From the NCBI RefSeq assembly GCF_947855115.1, contig NZ_CANTZW010000015.1, positions 46,484 through 110,483 of the forward strand: a stretch of DNA of 64,000 bases, read 5' to 3'. The first letter of the stretch is position 1; each line of letters starts with the position of its first letter. The DNA is from an uncultured Parabacteroides sp. (lineage in GTDB: Bacteria; Bacteroidota; Bacteroidia; Bacteroidales; Tannerellaceae). Position numbers and translations under genes: made by a program. Below the pieces are notes generated by a model. That model made no database searches and was not told where the DNA came from. It was given only the letters and a program-made list of their open reading frames with translations. Positions 1 through 8,850 of the stretch are shown here, piece by piece.

Positions 1-1
1 A

Positions 2-919
2 TTATTCTACGCCCTGTTTCACGCCGTATCCGCTTTTTGCAACGCGGGGATCTCTACCTTGAGCGGCAATATGTACGACCCGCTGGTGGCAGATAAATAT
101 AACCTTCATTTCTGGATAGCCGTGTTGATCATATCCGGAGGCTTGGGATTCCCGATCGTCTTCAATTACTTGAAATTGCTGCACCACTTATTGATGAACG
201 GCGTCAAGATCTTGATCGGAAAACAAAAGCATTATATCCATACGCCCCGTATCATCAACGTACATACGTATATCGTTGTTATATCCACCTTGATCCTGTT
301 AGTTACCGGAACGGCTTTCTACCTCTTCTTCGAGTACGACAATACCTTGGCCGGGCTGCCCCTGCGGGGGAAATTGGCCAATGCGTTCTTAGGCGCCGTC
401 ACGCCCAGGACTGCGGGTTTCAACGTGGCAGACATGGCAACCTTGGCCCCTCCTACCTTGATGCTGACATTGATCCTTATGGTAATCGGGGCCGCTCCCA
501 TGTCTACCGGTGGCGGATTGAAGGTGACCACCGTGTTCGTGGCTTTGGCCACGACCCTAAACGCCGCACGAGAGAAAGATAAAGTGGAAGTGAGAAAACG
601 GGAGATCGCCCCATCCGCCATCCGCAGGGCATTCGCTATCATCATGTTGTATTTCATGTGGGTAGCGATCGCTACATGGATATTATCCTATACCGAGAAG
701 GGAGCGCCGCCGTTTTCCTTACTGTTCGAGGTCGTCTCTGCCCTGAGTACCGTAGGTTTGAGCATCGATTATACCCCTCACCTCACTCCTATCGGGAAGA
801 TCATCATTATCAGCACGATGTTGATCGGACGTATCGGGGTATTGACTTTCCTCGTGGGCTTCTGCAAGGAGTACGCAAAAAAGAATTATACATATCCACA
901 AGAGAATATATTAATGTAA
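2..919 (+). CDS. trkH: TrkH/KtrB-family potassium uptake membrane subunit (5' partial)
   Basis: Integral membrane pore of a Trk/Ktr potassium uptake system, cut by the left window edge; 305 residues are visible and the open frame runs to base 2, so the ATG at 71 is internal. Three of the four P-loop filter signatures of the family can be read: CNAGIS near the visible start, TPRTAGFN in the middle and STVGLS towards the C-terminus, separated by hydrophobic helices. The protein ends in a final helix and a short charged tail. The trkA gene follows after 12 bases, the usual pore plus NAD-binding regulator pairing, so both are likely one transcript. Confident on family; the exact subfamily (TrkH or KtrB) is not settled from this part. 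Confidence 0.93.
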   Translation, partial: LFYALFHAVSAFCNAGISTLSGNMYDPLVADKYNLHFWIAVLIISGGLGFPIVFNYLKLLHHLLMNGVKILIGKQKHYIHTPRIINVHTYIVVISTLILLVTGTAFYLFFEYDNTLAGLPLRGKLANAFLGAVTPRTAGFNVADMATLAPPTLMLTLILMVIGAAPMSTGGGLKVTTVFVALATTLNAAREKDKVEVRKREIAPSAIRRAFAIIMLYFMWVAIATWILSYTEKGAPPFSLLFEVVSALSTVGLSIDYTPHLTPIGKIIIISTMLIGRIGVLTFLVGFCKEYAKKNYTYPQENILM

Positions 920-931
920 AAGCAAGATAAC

Positions 932-1618
932 ATGAAATACTTAGTAATCGGACTCGGGAATCTAGGACGTGCGATAGCGAAAGACCTGACACGTGTCGGC
1001 AATGAGGTGATCGGCGTAGACAAGGATCTGCATCGGGTAGACATGCTGAAGAACGACATCGCAGGCACGATCGCCTTGGATTCTACGGATAAAGAGGCCT
1101 TGAACACATTACCCTTGAGCGAGATGGACGCTATCATCGTTACATTCGGCAAGGATTTCGGGGCCTCCGTTCAGACCGTCGCTTTATTGAAAAGCCTGGA
1201 TGCGGGCAAGCTGATCGTGCGTGCGATCTCCTCGATCCATGAGACGGTGATCCGTGCGATCGGGGTAAGCGAGATCATCACGCCGGAAGAGGATTTCTCC
1301 ACGATGTATACCTCCCAAGCTTCTTTAGGCGGCTTACTCCGGCATTGGTATAAAGTTACCGACACGGAGCATCTCTATAAGATCAAGACACCGGCTACCC
1401 TCGCTGGGCAGACGATCCGGAATATCGATTTCGAGGAGAATTTCGGCATCCACCTGGTAGCGATCGAACGGCCTTACCTAAAAAAGAACCTGATCGGCCT
1501 CACGCAAACAGAATATAAGGTAATCAGCCACATCACCGAGGAGCTGGTAGTAGAGGCAGATGACTTACTGATCCTGTTCGGGAAGATGGAGCTATTGAAT
1601 AAAATAGCCGACATCTAA
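932..1618 (+). CDS. trkA: TrkA/KtrA-family NAD-binding potassium channel regulator
   Basis: Cytoplasmic regulatory subunit that gates the adjacent TrkH pore in response to nucleotide. The 228-residue length fits a single RCK unit (KtrA-like) rather than the duplicated 450-residue TrkA of Enterobacteria. The N-terminus carries a Rossmann dinucleotide motif, GLGNLG at residues 7-12, followed by an acidic residue at the end of the second strand (VDKD). A TrkA_C-type domain occupies roughly residues 140-225. Starts 12 bases after trkH. Confidence 0.93.
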   Translation: MKYLVIGLGNLGRAIAKDLTRVGNEVIGVDKDLHRVDMLKNDIAGTIALDSTDKEALNTLPLSEMDAIIVTFGKDFGASVQTVALLKSLDAGKLIVRAISSIHETVIRAIGVSEIITPEEDFSTMYTSQASLGGLLRHWYKVTDTEHLYKIKTPATLAGQTIRNIDFEENFGIHLVAIERPYLKKNLIGLTQTEYKVISHITEELVVEADDLLILFGKMELLNKIADI

Positions 1619-1755
1619 AGATCAACACCGGCACTCTCACCAAACGCAAACGATACAAAAGACACGGAACAAACAGGCGTACATGGATCTGTTCTTATCA
1701 AGAACCGAATAAATCCGCACTCGCCAGCCTGTCCCGTGTCTCAGATATCCTGCGG

Positions 1756-2637
1756 TCAGGCCCCCGCTATCTCTATCGTATAGGAGGCATCGAAAACCTC
1801 TCCCGATTCCAAATGCCATACCCAATCCCGGTCTTTATACTCACCCGTATAATCCACCCGGTCACAACGCCCGTACCAAGGCTCGATACAGACAAACGGA
1901 GCGTTTTTCGTAGGTGGAGACCATAACCCCACTACCGGAGCGGTAAAGGTCAGCGACAGATACGGGCGTTTCTCCACATCCAATAAATCCACTCGCTTAA
2001 CCTGGCTATTCTCCAAGATAAACGTATCGATATCGAACGTATGGATATTCAACGGCAACAATCCATCCGCATCCAAAGGAACCGGACGAACCACGTCTCC
2101 CACACACCCTTTCTCTACCAGCGCACGGTATTCGAGATCTTTTTTCACGTCGAAAGCGAAATACCCCCGATCCGGTTGATCCGCCTCGTAATTCGGATAC
2201 AGAAAAGCCGGATGAGCGCCGATCTGGAAATGCATCGTCTGGTCTCCCGTATTCTTCACGTGCCAAAGCACCTCTACCTTATTGCCTTCCAGACGATACC
2301 CGATCTCTAAAAGGAAGGGGAACGGATAGACTCTCAGTGTGTCCGGCGTACTTTCCAAGGCGAAGCACAGCTCGCTCTCGGTCTCATGGATCAACGAAAA
2401 ATCCATATCCCGGGCAAAACCGTGCTGCGACAAGTGATACACGTTTCCCTCGTTTCGATACTCGGCGTTCCATACACTCCCTACGATCGGGAACAACACC
2501 GGGGAATGACGTTTCCAGAAAGCGGGGTCCGCTTGCCAGAGATACTCCTTTCCCGTAGCGTTCGCCACGATACTACTCAATTCCGCTCCATGTCCGGCAA
2601 CACGGATCGTCAGTTCTTGATTTGATAATGTCTTCAT
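1756..2637 (-). CDS. Aldose 1-epimerase family protein (LacX-like)
   Basis: Predicted cytoplasmic mutarotase-like enzyme of 293 residues with the galactose-mutarotase beta-sandwich pattern. Likely functional residues visible are H72 and R76 in QHGFARD, H142 in GAHPAF and the acidic EPWYGRCDR segment. The sequence is closer to the LacX/YihR-like branch, whose substrates are poorly defined, than to classical GalM. No signal peptide. It sits 3 bases downstream of the unknown gene ending at 2641, on the same strand, so the two are probably co-transcribed. Substrate not predictable from sequence. Confidence 0.85.
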   Translation of the reverse strand: MKTLSNQELTIRVAGHGAELSSIVANATGKEYLWQADPAFWKRHSPVLFPIVGSVWNAEYRNEGNVYHLSQHGFARDMDFSLIHETESELCFALESTPDTLRVYPFPFLLEIGYRLEGNKVEVLWHVKNTGDQTMHFQIGAHPAFLYPNYEADQPDRGYFAFDVKKDLEYRALVEKGCVGDVVRPVPLDADGLLPLNIHTFDIDTFILENSQVKRVDLLDVEKRPYLSLTFTAPVVGLWSPPTKNAPFVCIEPWYGRCDRVDYTGEYKDRDWVWHLESGEVFDASYTIEIAGA

Positions 2638-2640
2638 TCT

Positions 2641-3420
2641 TTATGATAAGTTTAGTAATTGTTCGGCGGGAAGCCCTTTGCTTTTCAAGAAACCATTCAA
2701 GGTTCCAAATAATAATGGTTGTCGCTGGAACTCTTCCAGGTAGACTCGTCTCAGGCATTCTACCGGCAACGTTACCGGAAGGTATGGGATCAAGTTTCCA
2801 CACTCGTAACGGTAGCTAGCCTCTTCCGGAGACCGAAGCAGGGCCAGCCGCCATTCCTTATCCTCGATCGATGAAGGATGCTTCACCTCCAGGCAAGCGT
2901 TACATAACATCGAGAAAAAACGGGAACCTGGGGTAAAACCCGTATGTTCCTCATCGAAAAAGAAGGTATCGTATTCCTTTTCCAACTGCGCCATAAAATG
3001 ATTCAAGACAGGTTCTTTCTCATATTTACACGACAACAGGGAATAATTCTCGAACAGGCAAAGCTCACCCAGCGACTGATAATCCAGCTCAAGGACCAAA
3101 GAAGGCTCGGCAGAGTGCCTCGGGTTACCCCGTCTCTCATACAAGGGAATCACGTACATACCTATTTCCGGGCCTACCAGCATCCGGCTATCCTGCCTGA
3201 AAAAGGGCATCGCTTGCTTACTTTTTTCTACGGGTATCCCCTTACGTTCCTCATACAAGCCAATGGATTCACGGAGCAAGGAAAGTCCATACTCTACCTC
3301 CTCCGGTGGTACGAGATGCATCAACCCAACCGCCGGGATCGTGAAAGAGGAACCCGGCCCCGAAGTTTTCTCCATACTCTCGACAAAAGAGTTCAACGAG
3401 ACTCTACAATATAAAACCAT
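2641..3420 (-). CDS. Conserved hypothetical protein, 259 aa
   Basis: I do not recognise this family. The protein is soluble, rich in Glu, Leu and Tyr, with no signal peptide or membrane segment; it contains scattered cysteines but no evident metal motif. Codon use and continuous frame support a real gene, and it abuts the epimerase gene by 3 bases. Two starts are possible: the ATG at 3420 or an ATG at 3375 (sequence MEKTSGPG), the latter preceded by GAGAG. A weak -7-like TACCTTGC lies on the minus strand at 3446-3439, which fits either start with a short leader. Confidence 0.7.
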   Translation of the reverse strand: MVLYCRVSLNSFVESMEKTSGPGSSFTIPAVGLMHLVPPEEVEYGLSLLRESIGLYEERKGIPVEKSKQAMPFFRQDSRMLVGPEIGMYVIPLYERRGNPRHSAEPSLVLELDYQSLGELCLFENYSLLSCKYEKEPVLNHFMAQLEKEYDTFFFDEEHTGFTPGSRFFSMLCNACLEVKHPSSIEDKEWRLALLRSPEEASYRYECGNLIPYLPVTLPVECLRRVYLEEFQRQPLLFGTLNGFLKSKGLPAEQLLNLS

Positions 3421-3695
3421 ACGATCTATTTTTGCCTCGCAAGGTAAAAAATATTATCCTAACCGATATGCCATCCGGCAAGAAATATATACTCTTGATT
3501 ATTTTTGCCGGTAAATAATTAGAGAGTAAACCTCTTTCAGAAATAAACGACAAAAAGGACAACCCTTTATTAACTATAAACCGAGTCAACCTTTTTTATA
3601 GATTGGACGGAAAGTAGTCAACTAAAATCGTTAAACTACATATTGTACAAACTTACTTGAAAAGTCTCCCCCCTGTTTATCCAAGTGTAATTTCA

Positions 3696-3781
3696 GTTTC
3701 TTCTAAACGAAACTTTAGTTTCACGTACGGGAAACTTTAGTTTCTTCATAATGAAACTATCGTTACCTACGAATGAAACTG
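3696..3781. repeat. 22-bp-pitch array A (GAAACT/AGTTTC)
   Basis: GAAACT occurs at 3710, 3732, 3754 and 3776, each exactly 22 bases after the last. Its reverse complement AGTTTC occurs at 3696, 3718 and 3740, again 22 apart. In two units the arms face each other over a TT spacer (GAAACTTTAGTTTC). The 8 bases between units are not conserved. The array lies in the 470-base gap before the DUF362 gene and ends 33 bases upstream of its -7 box. The rest of the gap (3421-3690) shows nothing recognisable beyond AT-rich sequence. Confidence 0.93.
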
Positions 3782-3814
3782 TTGGTACTTGCCTTACATA
3801 TCAAAATAATCATT

Positions 3815-3822
3815 ACCTTTGT
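3815..3822 (+). promoter_or_regulatory. Bacteroidetes -7 box for the DUF362 gene
   Basis: TACCTTTG matches TAnnTTTG, 68 bases before the ATG at 3891. A possible TTG of the -33 element is at 3790-3792, spacing slightly long. Array A lies immediately upstream. Confidence 0.65.
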
Positions 3823-3890
3823 TCAGCGTAACAAACGAGCCCAAAAAGACCGTGCCGTAAATCAAATACAAACCAATATAGCATACAATT

Positions 3891-4823
3891 ATGAAACGTC
3901 GTGATTTTTTAAAGACCAGCGTCATCGCGAGCGCAGCTCTATCCTTGAACTTCGAGGGGTTGCAAGCGGCCCTTTCCACGAACACCGTAGCCGTAGAGAA
4001 AGCCCCCGATATGGTGGCCGTCATGGGAGGCGAGCCGGAAGTGATGCTAGATAAAGCCCTAGAAGCCTTCGGTGGTATCGGGAACTTTGTAAAGAGAGGG
4101 CAAAAGATCGTGATCAAGCCAAATATCGGCTGGGACCGTTCCCCGGAATTGGCCGGTAACACAAATCCCAAACTAGTGAAAGCCCTGGTCAAGAAATGCC
4201 TGGAGGCCGGAGCCTCTAAAGTGACCGTATTCGACCACACTTGCGATAACTGGCAGAAATGCTACGAGACGAGCGGGATCGCCGAGGCCGTGAAAGAGGC
4301 CGGAGGTATCATCATGCCCGCCAACGACGAGAAATATTTCAAGGAGGTATCCATCCCGGGAGGCGTGAACTTAAAAAGCGCCAAGATACACGAGGCCTTG
4401 ATCGAGGCAGACGCATGGATCAACGTTCCTGTATTGAAGAACCACGGTGGGGCGAAGATGACTTGCGCCATGAAGAATTACATGGGGATCGTGTGGGACC
4501 GCCGTTTCTTCCACCAAAACGACTTGCAACAATGTATCGCTGATATCTGCACTTGGCAGAAGAGACCGGTATTGAATATCGTAGACGCTTATCGCATCGT
4601 GCACCAGAACGGCCCGCAGGGTAAGAGCGCCGCCGATGTAGCTATCTTGAAATCCTTGATCGCTTCCCCGAACATCGTCGCTATCGATACCGCCGCCCTC
4701 CGCTTGTTCAACCAGGTGAAGAAGCTGGACATGGCCGCCGTGGGGCATATCGGTAAAGGAGAGGCCTTAAAACTGGGTACGACGAACCTAGATAATGTCA
4801 CGATCAAACGTATTAAGATATAA
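3891..4823 (+). CDS. DUF362 domain-containing exported protein with Tat signal
   Basis: 310-residue protein with a twin-arginine leader: RRDFLKTS at residues 3-10, then a hydrophobic stretch ending near ALQA, so it is probably exported folded. The remainder is a DUF362 domain (motifs such as KPNIGWDRSP and NVPVLKNHGGAKMTCAMKNYMG). The role of DUF362 proteins is not established. The gene is 6 bases before a polyferredoxin membrane protein, a pairing that suggests an electron-transfer or cofactor-linked job at the membrane. Function is inference only. Confidence 0.85.
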   Translation: MKRRDFLKTSVIASAALSLNFEGLQAALSTNTVAVEKAPDMVAVMGGEPEVMLDKALEAFGGIGNFVKRGQKIVIKPNIGWDRSPELAGNTNPKLVKALVKKCLEAGASKVTVFDHTCDNWQKCYETSGIAEAVKEAGGIIMPANDEKYFKEVSIPGGVNLKSAKIHEALIEADAWINVPVLKNHGGAKMTCAMKNYMGIVWDRRFFHQNDLQQCIADICTWQKRPVLNIVDAYRIVHQNGPQGKSAADVAILKSLIASPNIVAIDTAALRLFNQVKKLDMAAVGHIGKGEALKLGTTNLDNVTIKRIKI

Positions 4824-4829
4824 TCGAGG

Positions 4830-6428
4830 ATGAAGAAGCCCAACTACTTAAAAGGATTGCGGGTCGTACTCGCGATCCTCATTTTCGTACCCATACTTCT
4901 ATTCTTCGTCGATTTCGCCGATGTATTGCCAGACAGCTTGCACGTATTGTTGCATCTCCAAGTCATGCCCGCTATCTTAGGGGGAATAGCGGGGGTGCTA
5001 GCCTTTCAATTCATACTGGCTTTATTGTTTGGCCGGATCTATTGCTCGGTGATTTGCCCGGCGGGAGTATTGCAAGATATTATCAACCGGGTTTTCTGTA
5101 TCGGGAAGAAGAAAAAGAAGGGGGCACGCAGGTTCAGCTATCATAAGCCCATGAACATCTTACGGTATTCGATCCTCGGGCTGACTTTCGTGCCGGCTGT
5201 TTTCGGGATTATCGAATTGTGCACGTTACTAGATCCGTACAGCAACTTCGGCCGTATAGCGAACAACCTGTTCCGTCCGGTCGTCATGTGGATAAACAAT
5301 CTGCTGGCCGACGGGTTGGCGCGGATGGATAACTATACGCTTTACCACGTCACGATCAGTAACGTGACAGCGTTCGGCGTGATATCCGCTTCGGTAGCGT
5401 TGCTCGTATTTATCGTCATGGTCGTTTTCCGGGGAAGACTGTTCTGCAACACGCTTTGTCCGGTAGGAACCTTGTTGAGCCTCATCTCCCGGTACTCGCT
5501 CTTCCGGATCTCCTTCGACAAGGAGGCCTGTACGCATTGCGGCAATTGCGAGCATACCTGCAAGGCAGAAGCGATCGACAGCAAGGACCTCACCGTAGAT
5601 ACTTCCCGTTGCGTGGATTGCTTCAACTGCGTGTCATCGTGTGCCAAAGGAGGATTGCGATATCGTTTCAATCCTTCTTTCAAGAAAGAGACCGAAGCAG
5701 CGTGTGGACAAGCAGGCGCAGCACAACAGGCTACCACCCCGAACAGCCGCCGCACATTCCTTACGGCAGGAGCGACCGTAGCGGCCTCCCTGCCGATCGT
5801 ATCCGCTATCGCCGAGGGTATGGAGAAACAGCATGGCGAGGGGAAACGTCAGCGTAAGAGACACGGCAAGAGATGGCCTCCCATCGTACCGCCGGGAGCG
5901 ATCAGCATAGAGCGTTTCAAGGACGTATGTACCGGATGCCAGATTTGCGTGACCCAATGCCCGAGCCACGTGCTTCGCCCCACGGGATTGGAGTATGGCC
6001 TCGATTATATGTTGAAACCCCGTGTCGCGTACATCGACAGTTATTGCAATTACGAATGCACGGTCTGCTCGGAGGTTTGCCCCACGCATGCGATAATGCC
6101 GCTTACCAAGGAGGAGAAAGCGACCACGCAAGTAGGTATCGCCACCTTCTTCATCAACCGTTGCATCGTGAAGACGGAGGGGACGGATTGCGGGGCTTGC
6201 TCGGAGCATTGCCCAACCCAAGCCGTACATATGGTTCCTTACGAGGGTACGCTGACCATCCCGCAGGTAAACCCCGATCTATGCATCGGTTGCGGCGGTT
6301 GCGAATCGATCTGTCCCGTACGCCCGATGAGAGCGATCATCATCAAGGCGAACGAGGTTCACAAGTTCGTGGAGAAGCCTAAAGAGGAAGAGGTGAAAAA
6401 GGTAGAAATAGATGACTTCGGATTCTAA
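4830..6428 (+). CDS. Fused NapH-like/NapG-like membrane polyferredoxin with internal Tat-like segment
   Basis: 532 residues. The N-terminal half has about four membrane helices and two NapH-type CxxxCP loops (CSVICPAG and CNTLCPVG), then two ferredoxin motifs (CTHCGNCEHTC and CVDCFNCVSSC). Near residue 309 there is a second export-like element, SRRTFLTAG followed by a hydrophobic stretch. After it come further cysteine motifs resembling NapG/MauM: CTGCQICVTQCP, CNYECTVCSEVCP, CGACSEHCP and CIGCGGCESICP. So one chain joins NapH and NapG modules, the latter probably on the other side of the membrane. It is likely to carry several [4Fe-4S] clusters and pass electrons between quinol and a periplasmic partner, perhaps the DUF362 protein. 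Partner unknown. Confidence 0.85.
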   Translation: MKKPNYLKGLRVVLAILIFVPILLFFVDFADVLPDSLHVLLHLQVMPAILGGIAGVLAFQFILALLFGRIYCSVICPAGVLQDIINRVFCIGKKKKKGARRFSYHKPMNILRYSILGLTFVPAVFGIIELCTLLDPYSNFGRIANNLFRPVVMWINNLLADGLARMDNYTLYHVTISNVTAFGVISASVALLVFIVMVVFRGRLFCNTLCPVGTLLSLISRYSLFRISFDKEACTHCGNCEHTCKAEAIDSKDLTVDTSRCVDCFNCVSSCAKGGLRYRFNPSFKKETEAACGQAGAAQQATTPNSRRTFLTAGATVAASLPIVSAIAEGMEKQHGEGKRQRKRHGKRWPPIVPPGAISIERFKDVCTGCQICVTQCPSHVLRPTGLEYGLDYMLKPRVAYIDSYCNYECTVCSEVCPTHAIMPLTKEEKATTQVGIATFFINRCIVKTEGTDCGACSEHCPTQAVHMVPYEGTLTIPQVNPDLCIGCGGCESICPVRPMRAIIIKANEVHKFVEKPKEEEVKKVEIDDFGF

Positions 6429-6439
6429 GAGAAAAATGC

Positions 6440-6447
6440 TACCTTTG
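6440..6447 (+). promoter_or_regulatory. -7 box for tgt
   Basis: TACCTTTG, 17 bases before the tgt ATG at 6465, immediately after the polyferredoxin stop. It suggests tgt-lptG has its own promoter. Confidence 0.65.
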
Positions 6448-6464
6448 TCACAAATTTTTGATAC

Positions 6465-7595
6465 ATGACATTTGAACTACAGTATAACGATACGAAATCG
6501 AACGCTAGGGCGGGCTTGATTACCACCGACCACGGGGTAATCGAGACGCCTATTTTTATGCCCGTAGGTACGCAGGGCACGGTGAAGGGAGTACACATGA
6601 CCGAGCTGAAAGAAGACACAAAAGCGCAGATCATCTTGGGTAACACCTACCACCTGTATCTCCGTCCCGGCATACAGATCTTGGAACAGGCCGGGGGCTT
6701 GCATAAGTTTAATACCTGGGACCGCCCGATATTGACCGATAGCGGAGGATTTCAAGTATTCTCACTCTCCGACAACCGCAAACTGCACGAGCAGGGTGCC
6801 GAGTTCCGTTCACATATCGATGGTTCCAAGCATATGTTCACACCGGAGAAGGTGATGGATATCGAACGCTCCATCGGCGCGGATATCATCATGGCCTTCG
6901 ACGAGTGTTGCCCGGGAGACGCCGATTACGATTACGCCAAGCAGTCGCTGGGGCTGACGGAACGTTGGCTGGATCGTTGCTTCGCCCGCTTCAACAGCAC
7001 GGAGCCGAAATACGGATACCGGCAAAGCCTCTTCCCGATCGTACAGGGGTGTGTCTATACGGAATTACGGCAGAGAGCGGCGGAGAACGTAGCCAAGAAA
7101 GGTGCCGACGGCAACGCCATCGGAGGATTGGCCGTAGGCGAGCCTACCGATAAGATGTACGAGATGATCGAGGTCGTGAACGAGATCTTGCCGAAAGACA
7201 AGCCTCGATACTTGATGGGCGTAGGTACCCCGATCAATCTGCTGGAAGGGATCGAGCGGGGCATCGACATGTTCGACTGCATCATGCCTACCCGCAACGG
7301 GCGCAACGGACAGCTTTTCACCCGCTTCGGCACCATCAATATGCGCAACAAGAAATGGGAGAACGATTTCTCGCCGGTCGATCCGGACGGGCATTCTTAC
7401 GTGGATACCTTATACAGCAAGGCTTACCTGCACCACTTGATCAAGGCGAAAGAGATGTTGGGCTTGCAGATCGCCTCCATCCATAACCTCGCCTTCTACC
7501 TCTGGCTGGTGAAAGAAGCGAGGGCGCATATCATCGCCGGCGATTTTACGACGTGGAAAAGCGGTATGGTCCGTCAATTAGCGAACCGGTTATAA
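6465..7595 (+). CDS. tgt: tRNA-guanine(34) transglycosylase, zinc cysteines absent
   Basis: Exchanges G34 for preQ1 in tRNAs with GUN anticodons (queuosine pathway). 376 residues, full length. Visible active-site elements: D92 in TDSGGFQVFSL, the nucleophile D271 in FDCIMPTRNGRNG and the GGLAVGE substrate loop around residue 220. The C-terminal zinc site usually formed by CxCxxC plus a His is altered: the region at residues 307-314 reads DPDGHSYV, without any of the three cysteines, while the following YLHHL is kept. I recall similar loss in other Bacteroidetes Tgt proteins, so this is probably a lineage trait, not damage. lptG-like gene follows after 12 bases. Confidence 0.95.
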   Translation: MTFELQYNDTKSNARAGLITTDHGVIETPIFMPVGTQGTVKGVHMTELKEDTKAQIILGNTYHLYLRPGIQILEQAGGLHKFNTWDRPILTDSGGFQVFSLSDNRKLHEQGAEFRSHIDGSKHMFTPEKVMDIERSIGADIIMAFDECCPGDADYDYAKQSLGLTERWLDRCFARFNSTEPKYGYRQSLFPIVQGCVYTELRQRAAENVAKKGADGNAIGGLAVGEPTDKMYEMIEVVNEILPKDKPRYLMGVGTPINLLEGIERGIDMFDCIMPTRNGRNGQLFTRFGTINMRNKKWENDFSPVDPDGHSYVDTLYSKAYLHHLIKAKEMLGLQIASIHNLAFYLWLVKEARAHIIAGDFTTWKSGMVRQLANRL

Positions 7596-7607
7596 AAAAC
7601 GAGACAG

Positions 7608-8693
7608 ATGAAATTCAAACTAAAACGGATCGATTGGTATATCATCAGGCAGTTCCTAGGCACGTATGTGTTCGCCATCGCCTTGATTATCTCTATCTCC
7701 GTCGTTTTCGACATAAACGAGAAGATCGATAAGTTCTTGAACCCGGATGTCCCCCTGAAGGCGATCATCGTGGATTATTACTTGAACTTTATCCCCTATT
7801 TCGCCAATTTGTTCAGTCCGTTGTTCACGTTTATCGCCGTGATCTTCTTCACGTCTAAACTGGCAGACCGTTCGGAGATCATAGCGATGCTCGCCAGCGG
7901 CATGAGTTTCCGCAGGCTGATGCTTCCTTATGCGATCTCGGCGGCGATTATCGCTATCGTGACGTTTATCCTAAACGCTTATATCATTCCCCCGGCGAAC
8001 GAGACTCGTATTGATTTCCAGAATAAGTATATCCGCAACAAAAAGGTGGATTACGTGAAGAACGCCCAATTGGAGATAGAGCCGGGCGTTATCGCTTATT
8101 TCGATAGCTACGACGCTCGCTCGAACATGGGATACCGTTTCTCCCTGGAGCATTTCGAGGAAAAGAAACTGATCTCCCGCCTGACCGCCAAGTCGATCAA
8201 GTACGACTCGCTTTATCAATGGACTGTTATCGATTATATGATCCGTGATTTCGACGGTATGCGGGAACATATCTCCGAAGGTTCCCGCAAGGATACGACC
8301 TTGACCATCGTACCTTCGGATTTCCTGATTTCCGTGAATGATTGCGAGACGATGACAACACCCGAGCTGAATACGTATATCAACCGGCAGAAGAAAAGAG
8401 GCATCGGGAATATACAGACCTTCCAGATCGAGTATCACAAACGTTTCGCCACGATCATGGCGGCGTTCATCCTGACTTCTATCGGAGCGTCGTTGTCTTC
8501 CCGGAAAATAAAGGGGGGTATGGGTATGAACATCGGTATCGGATTGGCGTTGAGTTTCTCGTATATCCTGTTCATGACGGTTACTTCCACTTTCGCCATC
8601 AATGGTTATGTAAGTCCCGCCGTGGCAGCTTGGATACCAAATATAGTATATACGTTTATAGCGATATTCTTATATCAAAAAGCCCCAAGGTAA
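7608..8693 (+). CDS. LptF/LptG-family lipopolysaccharide export permease
   Basis: YjgP/YjgQ-family inner-membrane protein of 361 residues. It has helices near both ends (three in the first ~125 residues, three after ~275) around a periplasmic beta-jellyroll-like middle, as expected for LptF/LptG, which carry LPS from the inner membrane to the LptA bridge. The N-terminal DWYIIRQFLGTYVFA start is typical. Whether this is the F or the G subunit cannot be said, as no partner is in the window. It lies 12 bases after tgt; this tgt-permease adjacency is common in Bacteroidales. Confidence 0.88.
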   Translation: MKFKLKRIDWYIIRQFLGTYVFAIALIISISVVFDINEKIDKFLNPDVPLKAIIVDYYLNFIPYFANLFSPLFTFIAVIFFTSKLADRSEIIAMLASGMSFRRLMLPYAISAAIIAIVTFILNAYIIPPANETRIDFQNKYIRNKKVDYVKNAQLEIEPGVIAYFDSYDARSNMGYRFSLEHFEEKKLISRLTAKSIKYDSLYQWTVIDYMIRDFDGMREHISEGSRKDTTLTIVPSDFLISVNDCETMTTPELNTYINRQKKRGIGNIQTFQIEYHKRFATIMAAFILTSIGASLSSRKIKGGMGMNIGIGLALSFSYILFMTVTSTFAINGYVSPAVAAWIPNIVYTFIAIFLYQKAPR

Positions 8694-8742
8694 AAGTAAT
8701 TAATCCCCCAACATTGGTATACCCCAGCCAAATTTCATCCAG

Positions 8743-8836
8743 TTGTAGAGACGGGGCGTGCCCCGTCTCATCCAACAATATGGTAACATCAAATAGTATC
8801 AGTCCGTAGGAGACGGGGCACGCCCCGTCTCTACAA
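8743..8836. repeat. Inverted pair of GACGGGGC palindromic repeats
   Basis: Two copies of a 27-base element (8743-8769 and 8810-8836) in opposite orientation are exact reverse complements of each other. Each contains an internal palindrome, GAGACGGGGC facing its complement across two bases, preceded by TTGTA. The ~40 bases between them are unrelated. A third copy stands alone at 26150-26176. It looks like a small non-autonomous palindromic element; here it also separates convergent genes and could act as a transcription barrier. Confidence 0.88.
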
Positions 8837-8850
8837 CCTAGGATTTTTAA

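Noticed and set aside
1640..1740. Hairpin-like GACACGG / CCGTGTC pair after trkA as a riboswitch or sRNA
   Set aside because: Arms are imperfect with uneven bulges and no T tract; at most a weak transcription stop between convergent genes.
3696..3781. 22-base-pitch arrays as CRISPR
   Set aside because: Conserved words are only about 6 bases, spacers are 2-8 bases and no cas gene is in the window. CRISPR repeats are longer with spacers of about 30.
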